A DNA stretch of 37,803 bases from Thiotrichales bacterium (GCA_022759035.1 JAEMQD010000122.1:1-37803); one strand, 5' to 3'; shown: positions 28,501-37,803, counted from the stretch's first letter. The notes: generated by a model from the sequence alone, not told the origin. Numbers and translations are program-made.

Positions 28501-29193
28501 CTAATCAACAAAAACACCATCACGCATATGTAAAATACGAGACATGCTTTGTGCCAAGGCGCTATCATGGGTTACGATAACAAGAGACATCGCCGTCTGA
28601 CGTTGCAAATCGAGTAATAATTCGTACACCTTTTCTGCTGTTGCAGAATCTAAATTCCCCGTAGGTTCATCAGCTAACAAACAATCTGGTCGCGTGATAA
28701 TAGCGCGCGCGATTGCGGTTCTTTGCCGCTCTCCACCAGAAAGTTCACTTGGCTTATGCAATAAACGATGATTTAAGCCAACTTCGCCCAATATTTCTTT
28801 TGCGTGTTTTCTTGCTACTTCTGTTGGCACTCGCCGAATAAACAACGGCATAGCCACATTATCTAATACCGTAAACTCTGGCAATAAATGATGAAACTGA
28901 TAGACAAAACCCAAATGCTGATTGCGCATCTTGCCACGCTTCGATTCACTTAATGATGAGTAATCTTTTCCTAATAAACTGACTCCACCACTTGTCGGCG
29001 TATCTAAACCACCCAACAAATGTAACAATGTCGACTTTCCTGATCCTGAAGCACCTACAATAGCGCACCGCTCTCCTTGGGCAATTTGTACATTGACAGA
29101 CTTTAAGACATCAACGCTTAAATCACCCTCGCGATAAGACTTAGATAATGCTTTCGCTTCCAATACAAAGTTCGCAACTTCTAATTTACTCAT
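28501..29193 (-). CDS. lolD: Lipoprotein-releasing ABC transporter ATPase LolD
   Basis: ATPase of the inner-membrane complex that releases lipoproteins to the carrier LolA. It has 230 residues. Walker A is GASGSGKST (about 47-55), the signature is LSGGERQR, Walker B is CLLADEPTG and the switch histidine is in VIVTHD. The Q-loop [16 protein letters not shown] is typical of LolD. The ATG at 29191-29193 overlaps the end of the permease gene by eight bases. A longer frame would run 25 codons into that gene and is rejected. Confidence 0.96.
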   Translation of the reverse strand: MSKLEVANFVLEAKALSKSYREGDLSVDVLKSVNVQIAQGERCAIVGASGSGKSTLLHLLGGLDTPTSGGVSLLGKDYSSLSESKRGKMRNQHLGFVYQFHHLLPEFTVLDNVAMPLFIRRVPTEVARKHAKEILGEVGLNHRLLHKPSELSGGERQRTAIARAIITRPDCLLADEPTGNLDSATAEKVYELLLDLQRQTAMSLVIVTHDSALAQSMSRILHMRDGVFVD

Positions 29194-30436
29194 AACGCAA
29201 TGCCTCTGCTGGTTGAAGTTTGGCCGCTTGCCAAGCAGGATAAAGCGTTGCCAATAAAGTAAGCACAAAAGTCATGAGCGAAACCTGCACTACGTCTGAC
29301 CATTCCAAATGTGAAGGAACAAAATTAATATAAAACACATTCGCAGGAAAGAATTTAAAGCCGAATACATGCTCAATAAAAGGCACAATGGTATCAATAT
29401 GCGTAGCGATGGTCACGCCACCTAATACACCTAGCAACATGCCAATAATACCAATAGCCATGCCTTGAACAATAAACATGGTCATAATAGAAATCGGTGA
29501 TGCACCAATCGTTCGCAATATCGCAATATCGCTACGTTTATCTGTTACAACCATCACCATAGTTGAAATGATATTAAACGCAGCGACCATGACAATAAGC
29601 GCCAAACCAATAAACATCATGCGCTTTTCTAGCTGCAATGCTGAAAAAAAGTTAGCATGCTGCTGCGTCCAATCCGTAACGTATACCGTTCTGCTGATAA
29701 CATTACTTAATGCTTCGCGCATACTTGGAATATCAAACATGTCCACAACTTTTAACTGTAATCCACTTATTTCACTTTCTGTTAAGCCAAAAAGTATTTG
29801 CGCATCGCTCAGATGAACATAGGCCATCGCCGCATCATAATCGTGCATACCCACTTCAAAAATCGCGACAACGGTAAAGCGCTTCATCTTAGGAATAAAA
29901 CCAACAGCGGTATTCGCACCTTCTGGGGTGATTAAGGTTACTTTATCTCCTAACGTAACACCCAGCTTAGCTGCCAACTCACTGCCCAGAACAATATTAA
30001 AATCGCCTGCTCGCAAGCCGTCCAACTCGCCATACTTAATGTGTTGTTTAATGTCAGATACTTGCTTTTCCCATTCTGGCAAAATCCCTTTAATGGATGC
30101 CCCTTGTGAGTTACTACCATTGGCCACAAGCGCCAGTCGATTAACATTAGGAGCCATACCTAAAACAGCAGGAGAATGTTTAATTTCTGTACCCAGTTGC
30201 TGCCAATTCTCTAATTTATCGCCTGGACCTGTTACTGTCATATGCGCCGTCATACTTAACATGCGCGATTTGATTTCTTCATGAAAACCATTCATGATCG
30301 ACAGAATCGTAATCAAGGCTAAGATACCTAGCGCAATGCCTAAAAATGAAATCAACGAGATAAAAGAAATGAAGTGATTACGACGTTTCGCGCGTAAATA
30401 ACGTAGTCCTATCCGCAGTTCAAAAGGAAAATTCAT
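29186..30436 (-). CDS. Lipoprotein-releasing permease, LolC/LolE family
   Basis: Membrane subunit partnered with LolD. It has 416 residues: an N-terminal membrane helix after the conserved [23 protein letters not shown] stretch (seen here as [16 protein letters not shown]), a large periplasmic MacB-type domain (about 50-265), and three FtsX-domain helices toward the C-terminus, ending QPAEALRYE. Only one permease gene is next to lolD. In E. coli lolC and lolE flank lolD, whereas many bacteria use a single LolF-type homodimer. Which applies depends on the rest of the genome. The start is the ATG at 30434-30436. Confidence 0.93.
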   Translation of the reverse strand: MNFPFELRIGLRYLRAKRRNHFISFISLISFLGIALGILALITILSIMNGFHEEIKSRMLSMTAHMTVTGPGDKLENWQQLGTEIKHSPAVLGMAPNVNRLALVANGSNSQGASIKGILPEWEKQVSDIKQHIKYGELDGLRAGDFNIVLGSELAAKLGVTLGDKVTLITPEGANTAVGFIPKMKRFTVVAIFEVGMHDYDAAMAYVHLSDAQILFGLTESEISGLQLKVVDMFDIPSMREALSNVISRTVYVTDWTQQHANFFSALQLEKRMMFIGLALIVMVAAFNIISTMVMVVTDKRSDIAILRTIGASPISIMTMFIVQGMAIGIIGMLLGVLGGVTIATHIDTIVPFIEHVFGFKFFPANVFYINFVPSHLEWSDVVQVSLMTFVLTLLATLYPAWQAAKLQPAEALRYE

Positions 30437-30458
30437 CAACACCAAGCCTTTATAATTT

Positions 30459-31070
30459 TTATGTCGTAATAAACTTTGGCAAGCGCCAGCCCAAAAAAAC
30501 ACCACCTAAGCGAGCGACTAATGTTGCTGTCATAGAAAGCAATATCGCCAACCAGGCTATACTAGAAAACGATACCGCAACAACATAAACACTAGCACCT
30601 AGAAAGGATGCTGTAGCATAAATTTCTTTGCGCAATATTAACGGCACTTCGCCAACCAGAACGTCGCGAATCATGCCACCTACAACCCCTGTCATAATCC
30701 CCATCATTACGGCAATAACGTCGGCAAAACCTAAAGATAATGCCTTTTGCGCACCAATAATGCTAAAAACAGCCAGACCAATAGCATCCAACAACAAAAG
30801 AACTTGTACAGGAATAACATGGGCGCGTCGATAAAAAGCAACCATCAGCGTAGTTGCAACGATAATATAAATATATTCTGTGTGCGTTAACCAAAAAACA
30901 GGAACATTTAAAATCAAATCCCGCAGCGTTCCGCCTCCTACAGCGGTTACCATCGCTAATACGATAGCACCGAACAAATCTAACCGATGCCGACTCGCAG
31001 CTAAAAGACCAGTAATGGCAAAAACAATCGTTCCCATTAAATCTAATATCGTTAGTAAAGGATCAAGCAT
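30459..31070 (-). CDS. TRIC / UPF0126 family membrane protein (YicG/YadS-like)
   Basis: A 203-residue integral membrane protein with about seven hydrophobic segments in two similar halves. Each half has the family's glycine-arginine motif: GGGTLRDLILN near residue 46 and VGGMIRDVLVGEVP near 130. Bacterial members form trimeric cation channels in structural studies, but the physiological role is not settled. It ends 22 bases before the lolC/E start, so they may share a transcript. The start is the ATG at 31068-31070. Confidence 0.88.
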   Translation of the reverse strand: MLDPLLTILDLMGTIVFAITGLLAASRHRLDLFGAIVLAMVTAVGGGTLRDLILNVPVFWLTHTEYIYIIVATTLMVAFYRRAHVIPVQVLLLLDAIGLAVFSIIGAQKALSLGFADVIAVMMGIMTGVVGGMIRDVLVGEVPLILRKEIYATASFLGASVYVVAVSFSSIAWLAILLSMTATLVARLGGVFLGWRLPKFITT

Positions 31071-31145
31071 AAACTAGCAAACCAAGCAGGACTCAAAATA
31101 GGTCGGAATCATACCATGAACTAAAGATAAGCGGTATGTCGATAA

Positions 31146-31173
31146 AACAAAACCGCCTTTCGGCGGCTTTGTT
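31146..31173 (-). terminator. Rho-independent terminator of sqr
   Basis: A hairpin with CCGCC/GGCGG core and flanking AACAAA/TTTGTT lies 25 bases past the sqr stop. In the leftward direction it is followed by TTTTGTTTTATC. It separates sqr from the TRIC-lol group. Confidence 0.85.
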
Positions 31174-31197
31174 TCGTATCGGTAATCGGGCTAAAAA

Positions 31198-32490
31198 TTA
31201 TTTCTCTTCTGATTTCAAGCGCACGATACCAAGCATTTTCATTACGTATTTTTGGTAAATCGGCTCAGAGTTACCATTCTTCATGTTACGAATGAAATAT
31301 TTCTCAAAGGCAATTTTAGCCAAATGCACCCATTTACCTTGTTTCGCCCAAGTTAAGTTGCGTGGTGGAATTTGAGGTAAAGCAACAAACGCAGCACCAG
31401 TATCACCTAAGTCAGCTAAACAAATCGTATTCCATGTTGCTTGTTCGCACACTTCTTTTCCTGCCAAATCATTTTCAATATTATGACAAATTGCTGTCAC
31501 CATACCTTCGATCATTAAACCAGTTTTAGGTGTACCAACAGGAACAGGTGTTGCTTCTACTGGCGGAATCGCGACCACGACACCTAAAGCATAAACATTT
31601 TTATAGGTCATGTTACGGTTAAACTTGTCTACTTTAACCATACCACGTGGATTAACGAGTGCTTCGTCTGCTTTTTGTAAGAACTTAGGTCCTTTAAAGG
31701 CTGGTAACATCATAGAATAACCAAAAGGCAATTCATGCGATTTAATTACAGCACCATTAGTATCATGTTCATCTACAAACATAGTACCGTTTTCAATTTT
31801 GGTTACTTTTGCATTGCAAATCCAGTTGATGTGTCGCTGACGCATGATGCCTTCTAGCATACCTTTAGAGTCACCAACACCACCCAAGCCCAAGTGACCA
31901 ATATAAGGTTCTGAAGTTACGAAAGTCATTTTGACATCTTTACGAATCTTGCGCTTACGTAAATCTGTATCCATAATCATGGCATACTCATAGGCTGGAC
32001 CAAAGCATGATGCACCTTGAACAGCACCGACAACAATTGGTGCTGGATTAGCGCATAATTTTTCCCATTCGGTATAAGCTTCTTCTGCATGCTCGGTACT
32101 ACAAACAGACACTGTACCACCGCCATGACTAATAGGACCAAAACCAGGAACTTCTTCAAATGCTAAGTAAGGACCTGTTGCAAGAATGACATAGTCATAA
32201 TCAACTTGGCTACCATCAGCTAAAAGTAATTTGTTTTCAGCTGGTTTAATTTCTGAAACAGTACCATGAATGAACTCAATGCCTTTACGTGCCAATGGGC
32301 CTTCAATTTTAAAAGTAATATCGTCCGCAGTACGCCAACCTACACCAACCCACGGGTTAGAAGGCGTAAACTGAAAGTAATCTAGCGCAGAAACAACCTT
32401 AACGGTATGCTGATTACCCAAATGCTTCTTAATGTCATAAGCCATTGGCATACCGCCAATACCTGCTCCGACGACTACGATTGTTGCCAT
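31198..32490 (-). CDS. sqr: Sulfide:quinone oxidoreductase, type I
   Basis: Membrane-associated flavoprotein that oxidises sulfide to polysulfide or sulfur and passes electrons to quinone. It has 430 residues. The N-terminal FAD loop is VVVGAGIGGMP. Three cysteines fit the Acidithiobacillus ferrooxidans enzyme (128, 160, 356): C130 in TVSVCSTEHAE, C162 in GASCFGPAYEY and C357 in TWNTICLADLGD. DYFQFTPSNPWVGVGW and IPPVEATPVPVGTPKTG are shared with that type. A C-terminal amphipathic stretch probably binds the membrane. The ATG at 32488-32490 has GAAGGA eight bases upstream; six extra codons upstream would cover that site. It is divergent from mfd. Confidence 0.95.
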   Translation of the reverse strand: MATIVVVGAGIGGMPMAYDIKKHLGNQHTVKVVSALDYFQFTPSNPWVGVGWRTADDITFKIEGPLARKGIEFIHGTVSEIKPAENKLLLADGSQVDYDYVILATGPYLAFEEVPGFGPISHGGGTVSVCSTEHAEEAYTEWEKLCANPAPIVVGAVQGASCFGPAYEYAMIMDTDLRKRKIRKDVKMTFVTSEPYIGHLGLGGVGDSKGMLEGIMRQRHINWICNAKVTKIENGTMFVDEHDTNGAVIKSHELPFGYSMMLPAFKGPKFLQKADEALVNPRGMVKVDKFNRNMTYKNVYALGVVVAIPPVEATPVPVGTPKTGLMIEGMVTAICHNIENDLAGKEVCEQATWNTICLADLGDTGAAFVALPQIPPRNLTWAKQGKWVHLAKIAFEKYFIRNMKNGNSEPIYQKYVMKMLGIVRLKSEEK

Positions 32491-32547
32491 GGTGATATCC
32501 TTCTTCATTTCGTTTTTTAAAATTACGAATGAATTCTAGCAGAGATA

Positions 32548-32584
32548 ACTTAACTAAGTATATTACAAGGCATTTATACGTATA
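32548..32584. promoter_or_regulatory. Two short dyads in the sqr-mfd gap
   Basis: ACTTA-AC-TAAGT (32548-32559) and the palindrome TATACGTATA (32575-32584) lie 58 to 94 bases upstream of the sqr ATG. They could be operator half-sites for a sulfide-responsive regulator, but such short AT-rich palindromes also arise by chance. Confidence 0.25.
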
Positions 32585-32618
32585 TTAATTTTTTTATGTT
32601 GCCATAAAATTTAATGAT

Positions 32619-32624
32619 TATAAT
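32619..32624 (+). promoter_or_regulatory. Likely -10 element of mfd
   Basis: A perfect TATAAT lies 36 bases before the mfd ATG, with TG four bases upstream of it. A TTGCCA at 32599 is only 14 bases away, too close for a normal -35. Confidence 0.4.
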
Positions 32625-32660
32625 AACCACTATTGCTTATTGTTAGGACGTTATCACGAC

Positions 32661-35600
32661 ATGTTTCCTTTGCCCTCCCCAAAAACTGGTTTACAACAAA
32701 CACTTTATTGGTCTGGTTTATCTGGCGCAAGCTTGGGCTTAGCAAGTACATTACTACAAACAAATAAACAAAAGCATTTTTTAATTGTTACAGAAACAGC
32801 ACAACAAGCACAGCAACTTGCAGCAGAAATTACTTTTTTTTCGCAAGAAAAAGCACTCATTTTCCCAGACTGGGAAACGCTACCATACGACCGATTTTCT
32901 CCACATCAAGACATCGTCTCTGAAAGACTCCATGCTTTATATGCACAGGCCAATCAACCGCCAAAATATTTAATTGCTCAAGTTTCAACGCTCATGCATG
33001 CGTTAATACCAGCAAGCTATCTCTTAACAAGAAGCTTTGTATTGCAAGTAGGGCAAAAAGTAGACAGAGCATCCTTTTTGTCGCGCCTAGAAACTTCAGG
33101 GTATCAACGTGTTAATCAAGTGATGGAACATGGAGAATATGCACTACGAGGAGCATTACTCGACGTATTTCCGATGGGTGCAGATGCACCGCTTCGCATT
33201 GATTGGCTCGACGATGAAATTGACTCGATTCGATTCTTTGATGCAGCAACACAATTAAGCACAGAGCAAACCAAATCAATTACCTTATTGCCCGCAAAAG
33301 AATATCCACTTGACCAAGAAGGCATTAGTCATTTTAGGCAAGCTTGGCGCGAAGCTTTTAGTGATAACAACACAAGAACTAATTGGCTTTATCAAGCGGT
33401 ATCGCAAGGTCAGCAAAGCGCAGGATTAGAATATTATTTACCTTTGTTTTTTCCAAAGCTCAGTCTTATTAGTGATTATTTACTACCAGAAACCTGCATT
33501 GTTTTAGTAGATGATGTACAAAAAGCAGCAGAAAATTTTTGGCACGATATTGATGAGCGTTGGCAAATTGGCAAGCTTGATTCCCAGCATCCTATCTTGC
33601 CACCAGAAAGACTATTTATTCAACCACAAGTCTTATTTTCGGCATTTAAGCAATTTGAACGCATCAAACTATCTTCAGGTACAGAAGCAAAAGGTGAAAC
33701 CTATTGGCACGTCAATGCGTTGCCAGATTTGTCTATTGATGCCAGTAGACAAGATGCATTTTGGCGTTTAGCGAACTGGCTAGAAAACACACCAAAACAA
33801 CAAAAAACATTACTCATAGCAGAGTCTCTTGGAAGACGAGAAGTGCTATTAGAGCTATTACAAAAATCAGCTATTCCAGTAACGCGCGCAGACAGCTGGC
33901 AAGATTTTTTAACATCAAATAGTACTGGCCTACATTTATGCGTAGCACCAGTATCACAAAGCTTTTGGATAGATCAAACCGCAGTTATTTGCGAGCAAAG
34001 TTTATTTGGCATACAAGTAAGACAACAGCGACGCAGAAATAAAAATCCACACCAAGACTTTGTTAACGGCATTCAATCTATTGCCGAACTCACCATTGGT
34101 TCACCCGTTGTTCACTTAGAACATGGTGTCGGGCGATTCGCTGGCTTAGAAACATTGAACATGAACAATATCATGATGGAATTCGTTGCATTAACCTATG
34201 CTGGAGATGACAAGCTTTACATTCCTATCACTAACCTGCATTTAATTAGCCGCTATGCAGGGAGCGACCCAGAACATGCGCCATTACATAAACTTGGAAA
34301 TGACCGCTGGCAAAAGGCACGCAAACAAGCGATTGAAAAAGTTAGAGACGTTGCGGCAGAGTTACTTGACCTGTACGCTGAACGTGAGGCACGTCAGGGC
34401 TATGCTTTTACCGATCCTGGTGCAGACTATTTACGATTTGCCGCAGGATTTGATTTCGAAACGACGCCCGACCAACAAGCGGCAATTGATGCTGTACTGA
34501 ATGATATGCGCGCATCGCGCCCAATGGATCGGCTTGTTTGTGGTGATGTTGGTTTTGGCAAAACAGAAGTCGCTATGCGCGCAGCATTTATGGCAGTACA
34601 CAATGGCAAACAAGTTGTAGTGCTTGTTCCTACAACTTTATTAGCAAATCAACACTTGCAAAACTTTAGAGATCGTTTTGCTGACTGGCCAGTAAAAATT
34701 GAAGCGCTCTCTCGTTTTAGTACAGCGGGTGAGCAAGGGCGAGTTATGCAACAAATTGCTGATGGGCATGTCGATATTGTTATCGGCACACACAAACTAT
34801 TACAAGGTGATGTGCGCTATAAAGCATTAGGCCTAATCATCATTGACGAAGAGCATCGATTTGGTGTCAAACAAAAAGAGTTCCTAAAAGGGCTAAGAAC
34901 ACAGGTTGACATTTTAGCAATGACTGCCACGCCCATTCCTAGAACGCTTTCTATGGCATTTTCACAGCTAAGAGATATGTCAATAATTGCCACACCTCCT
35001 GCAAAACGCCAATCGATCCAAACCTTTGTACAAGATTGGAATCCCGCACTTGCTCGCGAAGCCTGTATGCGAGAATTACGGCGAGGCGGTCAAGTCTACG
35101 TATTATTTAATGATGTAGAGCGAATGCCCGCCTTTACCGATGAACTAAGCGCGTTATTACCAAATGCCCGTATTGCAATGGCACATGGGCAAATGCACGA
35201 ACGTGATCTAGAGCGTATCATGCGCGATTTCTATCATCAGCATTTTAATATTTTAGTTTGCACAACGATCATTGAAACAGGTATTGATATTCCCAACGCG
35301 AATACCATTCTGATTCACAGAGCAGACAAATTTGGGCTCGCACAACTACATCAACTACGAGGGCGAGTCGGACGCTCTCACCACAAAGCCTATGCTTATT
35401 TGTTTACGCCACCTAAAGAAGCACTCAGTAGTGATGCTATTAAACGACTAGAAGCCATTGCTCGTCATGATCAACTCGGTTCTGGCTTTGCTTTAGCAAG
35501 CCAAGATTTAGAAATACGTGGCGCTGGAGAGTTATTAGGGCACGAGCAAAGCGGACAAATGCACGAAATTGGTTTTGAACTCTATACACAACTTTTGGAC

Positions 35601-36098
35601 CGCGCTGTTCGTGCCTATCGTCGTGGTGAAATTCCTTCACTAGATGACACAAACGCACAATGCGACATCGACCTGCAAATCCCCACGTTGATCCCTGAAG
35701 ACTACTTACCCGATATTCAAACCCGTCTTGTGCTCTATAAACGCATCAATGCAGCACAAAACAACGATGAGCTTCATCAACTACAGGTTGAAATGGTTAA
35801 CCGTTTTGGTTTACTACCGCAAGCGACTAAAAATCTTTTTGCCGTTATGTCATTAAAGCATGATGCAACCGAGCTAGGTATCCAAAAAGTAGAGGCGACG
35901 GCACAACAAATTCGGATTACTTTTGGCGACAAAACCAAGGTCGAACCATTAAAATTAATCAATCTTATTCAGCAACAGCCCAAAACTTATAAACTTGATG
36001 GGCCAAACAGGTTAAAATGGCTGGGTGATATTGTGCTTGTAGAGCAACGAATAAAAGCCACAGAACAACTACTCAATCAGTTGTCATCAAAAGGATAA
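32661..36098 (+). CDS. mfd: Transcription-repair coupling factor Mfd
   Basis: ATP-dependent translocase that removes stalled RNA polymerase and recruits UvrA. It has 1145 residues (E. coli 1148). The N-terminal UvrB-like module holds FPDWETLPYDRFSPH. The RNA polymerase-interacting domain starts near residue 483 (VHLEHGVGRFAGL). The RecG-like motor has Walker A GDVGFGKTE near 627, DEEH near 729, TATPIPRTL and QLRGRVGRS. The C-terminal regulatory domain follows. The ATG at 32661 is chosen with AGGA 11 bases before it; a TTG seven codons upstream overlaps that site. The gene is followed closely by the CsiV-like gene and murB. Confidence 0.97.
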   Translation: MFPLPSPKTGLQQTLYWSGLSGASLGLASTLLQTNKQKHFLIVTETAQQAQQLAAEITFFSQEKALIFPDWETLPYDRFSPHQDIVSERLHALYAQANQPPKYLIAQVSTLMHALIPASYLLTRSFVLQVGQKVDRASFLSRLETSGYQRVNQVMEHGEYALRGALLDVFPMGADAPLRIDWLDDEIDSIRFFDAATQLSTEQTKSITLLPAKEYPLDQEGISHFRQAWREAFSDNNTRTNWLYQAVSQGQQSAGLEYYLPLFFPKLSLISDYLLPETCIVLVDDVQKAAENFWHDIDERWQIGKLDSQHPILPPERLFIQPQVLFSAFKQFERIKLSSGTEAKGETYWHVNALPDLSIDASRQDAFWRLANWLENTPKQQKTLLIAESLGRREVLLELLQKSAIPVTRADSWQDFLTSNSTGLHLCVAPVSQSFWIDQTAVICEQSLFGIQVRQQRRRNKNPHQDFVNGIQSIAELTIGSPVVHLEHGVGRFAGLETLNMNNIMMEFVALTYAGDDKLYIPITNLHLISRYAGSDPEHAPLHKLGNDRWQKARKQAIEKVRDVAAELLDLYAEREARQGYAFTDPGADYLRFAAGFDFETTPDQQAAIDAVLNDMRASRPMDRLVCGDVGFGKTEVAMRAAFMAVHNGKQVVVLVPTTLLANQHLQNFRDRFADWPVKIEALSRFSTAGEQGRVMQQIADGHVDIVIGTHKLLQGDVRYKALGLIIIDEEHRFGVKQKEFLKGLRTQVDILAMTATPIPRTLSMAFSQLRDMSIIATPPAKRQSIQTFVQDWNPALAREACMRELRRGGQVYVLFNDVERMPAFTDELSALLPNARIAMAHGQMHERDLERIMRDFYHQHFNILVCTTIIETGIDIPNANTILIHRADKFGLAQLHQLRGRVGRSHHKAYAYLFTPPKEALSSDAIKRLEAIARHDQLGSGFALASQDLEIRGAGELLGHEQSGQMHEIGFELYTQLLDRAVRAYRRGEIPSLDDTNAQCDIDLQIPTLIPEDYLPDIQTRLVLYKRINAAQNNDELHQLQVEMVNRFGLLPQATKNLFAVMSLKHDATELGIQKVEATAQQIRITFGDKTKVEPLKLINLIQQQPKTYKLDGPNRLKWLGDIVLVEQRIKATEQLLNQLSSKG

Positions 36099-36103
36099 GT
36101 TAA

Positions 36104-36733
36104 GTGACACAGTTAAAATCATTCTCTTTTCTTTTAATTCTATATTGTGCACTAGGTTACAGTTTGCCTGCGAGTGCGGCCTATTCAGTCGAAATCATTA
36201 TCTTTGAACCAACAAATACCGCAAGTTGGCTTGAAGAAAACTGGCCACTACTTCCTGAATTGTTAGACACCAATGAAAACGATATAAAGCTAGGCAATAA
36301 TAGCAGCAGTCATACGCAATTAAGTAATGCACAGCTACGCTTAAATGAAACAGCAAGACGATTAACCAGTAGCGGCGAATTCCGTATTCTGGCACATACC
36401 GCGTGGACACAACCTACAGAGACAAGAGAAAGTGCAAAAAACACCCTACTTCCTGATGGCATATCAGCGAATGGTTTGCCTTTACAAGCAAAAATAAAGT
36501 TGTATAAACAAAAATTTGAACATGTAAACTTAGAAATTCAATGTGAGCGTAAAATCCCAGAGGGGATTAAAGCCGATTTAGCAAAAAAACAAAATCTCAC
36601 GCCAAGCGATCTTGGGAATAGTTGGCGCTTTCGCTTGCAAGAAAGTAGAAAAATTCAGTTAGATGAGCTTCAATATTTTGATCATCCTATGTTTGGTGTC
36701 ATTATGATGGTACACGCATTGGGAAACAGCTAA
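36104..36733 (+). CDS. CsiV-like periplasmic protein
   Basis: A 209-residue exported protein. A signal peptide ends at ASA near residue 26, and the mature part begins YSVEIIIFEP, the typical opening of the CsiV family. Other recognisable parts are WLEENWP, LNETARRLTSSGEFRILAHTAW and the C-terminal ELQYFDHPMFGVIMMVHAL, seen here as YFDHPMFGVIMMV. CsiV of Vibrio binds peptidoglycan and affects its synthesis; whether this homologue does so is not known. The start is a GTG with AGGA nine bases before it. It lies five bases after mfd, a placement also known in pseudomonads, and its TAA overlaps the murB ATG by one base. Confidence 0.8.
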   Translation: MTQLKSFSFLLILYCALGYSLPASAAYSVEIIIFEPTNTASWLEENWPLLPELLDTNENDIKLGNNSSSHTQLSNAQLRLNETARRLTSSGEFRILAHTAWTQPTETRESAKNTLLPDGISANGLPLQAKIKLYKQKFEHVNLEIQCERKIPEGIKADLAKKQNLTPSDLGNSWRFRLQESRKIQLDELQYFDHPMFGVIMMVHALGNS

Positions 36734-37755
36734 TGTATATCCACGCAAACTACAACTTACGTCAACACAATACATTTAATATTGACTGTATCGCACGATT
36801 CTTTGTTGAAATTAAACATGCTAGTGCGATTCCTGTCATGCGTCACGACCCAATTTTAGCCGCTTTGCCTTGGCAAATTATTGGTGGTGGTAGCAACTTA
36901 CTGCTTACAAAAGATTTAGACGCTGTTGTTTTGTCTTGTAACTATGATGAAATTAAAATAGTTAAAGAAGATGAGCTCTCAGTCTGGCTGTCTGTTGGGT
37001 CTGGCTGTAATTGGCACGATTTAGTTACTTATAGTGTGAATAATGGATGGTGGGGATTAGAAAACCTGGCACTTATTCCAGGAAAAGTTGGTGCAGCCCC
37101 TGTTCAAAATATCGGTGCTTATGGGGCAGAAGTTCAGGACACAATTACGCGCATTCAAACTTTTGATCTAAGAGATGGCACACGCATCGAGTTGCGTAAA
37201 AATGAATGTAACTTTGGCTATCGCGATAGTATTTTCAAAAAAGAACTTGCCGATCGCGTACTCATTCATCGCGTCACCTTCAGACTACTAAAGCAATCAA
37301 AGGCAAACCTAGTACACGAGCCCTTACATGAAGCCATTGTAAACAAAGGACTAAGGGTTGATACATTAACGCCAAAAGATGTTTACGATGCCATTATCGC
37401 ATTACGAACACAAAAAATTCCCGACCCTAAAGTGTTAGGCAGCGCAGGAAGTTTCTTTAAAAATCCTTCAATTTCTTTAAAACATTATCAACATTTACAA
37501 GAGACTTATCCAGATATTCCTGGCCACAAACAAGTTAACGGTTGTATTAAAATTCCAGCTGCATGGCTAATCGAACAAGCAGGGTGGAAAGGAAAAAAGG
37601 TTGGTCATGTTGGCACCTATCAAAAACACGCACTCATTGTTGTCAATTATGGTGGCGCAACAGGAAGAGAAGTAATTGAAGTCAGCGAAATGATACAAAA
37701 CGATGTCATCAACATGTTCTCTATTTCGCTAGAAAAAGAAGTCGTTGTTTTATAA
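36733..37755 (+). CDS. murB: UDP-N-acetylenolpyruvoylglucosamine reductase MurB
   Basis: FAD-dependent reductase that completes UDP-MurNAc for peptidoglycan. It has 340 residues (E. coli type I, 342). The N-terminal NLRQHNTFNI and the FAD loop GGGSNLLL are typical. The core is LENLALIPGKVGAAPVQN with IGAYGAEV. The catalytic serine is in SAGSFFKNP near residue 236, and a glutamate is present in the C-terminal LEKEV, matching E. coli LEPEV. The tyrosine loop of type I enzymes is present (NFGYRDSIFK). The start overlaps the previous stop (TAATG). Confidence 0.96.
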   Translation: MYIHANYNLRQHNTFNIDCIARFFVEIKHASAIPVMRHDPILAALPWQIIGGGSNLLLTKDLDAVVLSCNYDEIKIVKEDELSVWLSVGSGCNWHDLVTYSVNNGWWGLENLALIPGKVGAAPVQNIGAYGAEVQDTITRIQTFDLRDGTRIELRKNECNFGYRDSIFKKELADRVLIHRVTFRLLKQSKANLVHEPLHEAIVNKGLRVDTLTPKDVYDAIIALRTQKIPDPKVLGSAGSFFKNPSISLKHYQHLQETYPDIPGHKQVNGCIKIPAAWLIEQAGWKGKKVGHVGTYQKHALIVVNYGGATGREVIEVSEMIQNDVINMFSISLEKEVVVL

Positions 37756-37759
37756 ATAA

Positions 37760-37802
37760 GGGAACCTCTAAAAACCTCGCTTCGCTTGTTTTTAGACTTC
37801 CC
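37760..37802 (+). repeat. Strong inverted repeat after murB (terminator or small mobile repeat)
   Basis: Arms GGGAACCTCTAAAAAC (37760-37775) and GTTTTTAGACTTCCC (37788-37802) pair along almost their full length, around a 12-base loop that is itself CTCGCTTCGCTT. It starts four bases after the murB stop and ends one base before the window edge. It could act as a terminator, though no T run follows the outer stem in the visible sequence. The length and the GGGAA ends also resemble the tips of a small transposable repeat. Confidence 0.6.
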
Positions 37803-37803
37803 A

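Noticed and set aside
29928-30284. 118-codon open frame on the plus strand
   Set aside because: It is antisense to the periplasmic domain of the Lol permease, with no independent coding evidence.

Overview
The window reads as ordinary, gene-dense chromosome of a fairly AT-rich proteobacterium that oxidises reduced sulfur compounds. A gammaproteobacterium is the best guess. BamC, a CsiV-like gene after mfd, a MupP-like phosphatase after ubiG and dapA-bamC linkage all point that way. Sulfur chemistry is shown by soxB (Tat-exported thiosulfohydrolase) and a type I sulfide:quinone oxidoreductase. The species cannot be named from sequence alone. Nearly every base belongs to a recognisable core gene. 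I see no CRISPR array, prophage, complete insertion sequence or defence island.

Layout. 1-6.7 kb (minus strand): gyrA-serC-pheA-hisC-tyrA, an aromatic amino acid and serine operon whose tyrA runs off the left edge. 6.8-9.6 kb (plus): ubiG, a MupP-like HAD phosphatase, a degenerate short-chain dehydrogenase and an ElyC/YdcF-type protein, the last three coupled by ATGA overlaps. 9.6-18.4 kb: envelope genes, namely hldE (minus), a PagL-like lipid A deacylase, kdsD and waaA (plus) and waaC (minus). An H-NS-like gene and a large FAD/Fe-S 2-hydroxyacid dehydrogenase are interleaved. 18.4-20.5 kb: five tRNA genes (Ala, then a duplicated Glu-Gly pair) behind a consensus promoter, and gltX. 20.5-28.4 kb (minus): soxB, and dapA-bamC-purL. 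28.5-31.1 kb (minus): a TRIC-family membrane protein with lolC/E and lolD. 31.2-32.5 kb (minus): sqr. 32.7-37.8 kb (plus): mfd, a CsiV-like gene and murB, ending in a strong inverted repeat at the right edge.

How the genes work together. hldE and waaC make and add heptose, while kdsD and waaA make the Kdo precursor and add Kdo, so much of the LPS inner-core pathway is here. murB, the MupP-like phosphatase, the ElyC-like protein and the LolCD pair add wall and lipoprotein functions. Sulfide oxidation to the quinone pool (SQR) and periplasmic thiosulfate oxidation (SoxB) are encoded as two separate single genes, not as a sox cluster. Most genes have intact motifs. The oddities are local: a short-chain dehydrogenase without its catalytic residues, an altered phenylalanine-binding motif in PheA, a variant PagL catalytic acid, an exact 160-bp tRNA duplication, a dyad overlapping a likely soxB promoter, and the terminal repeat. 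I found no convincing undescribed multi-gene system.
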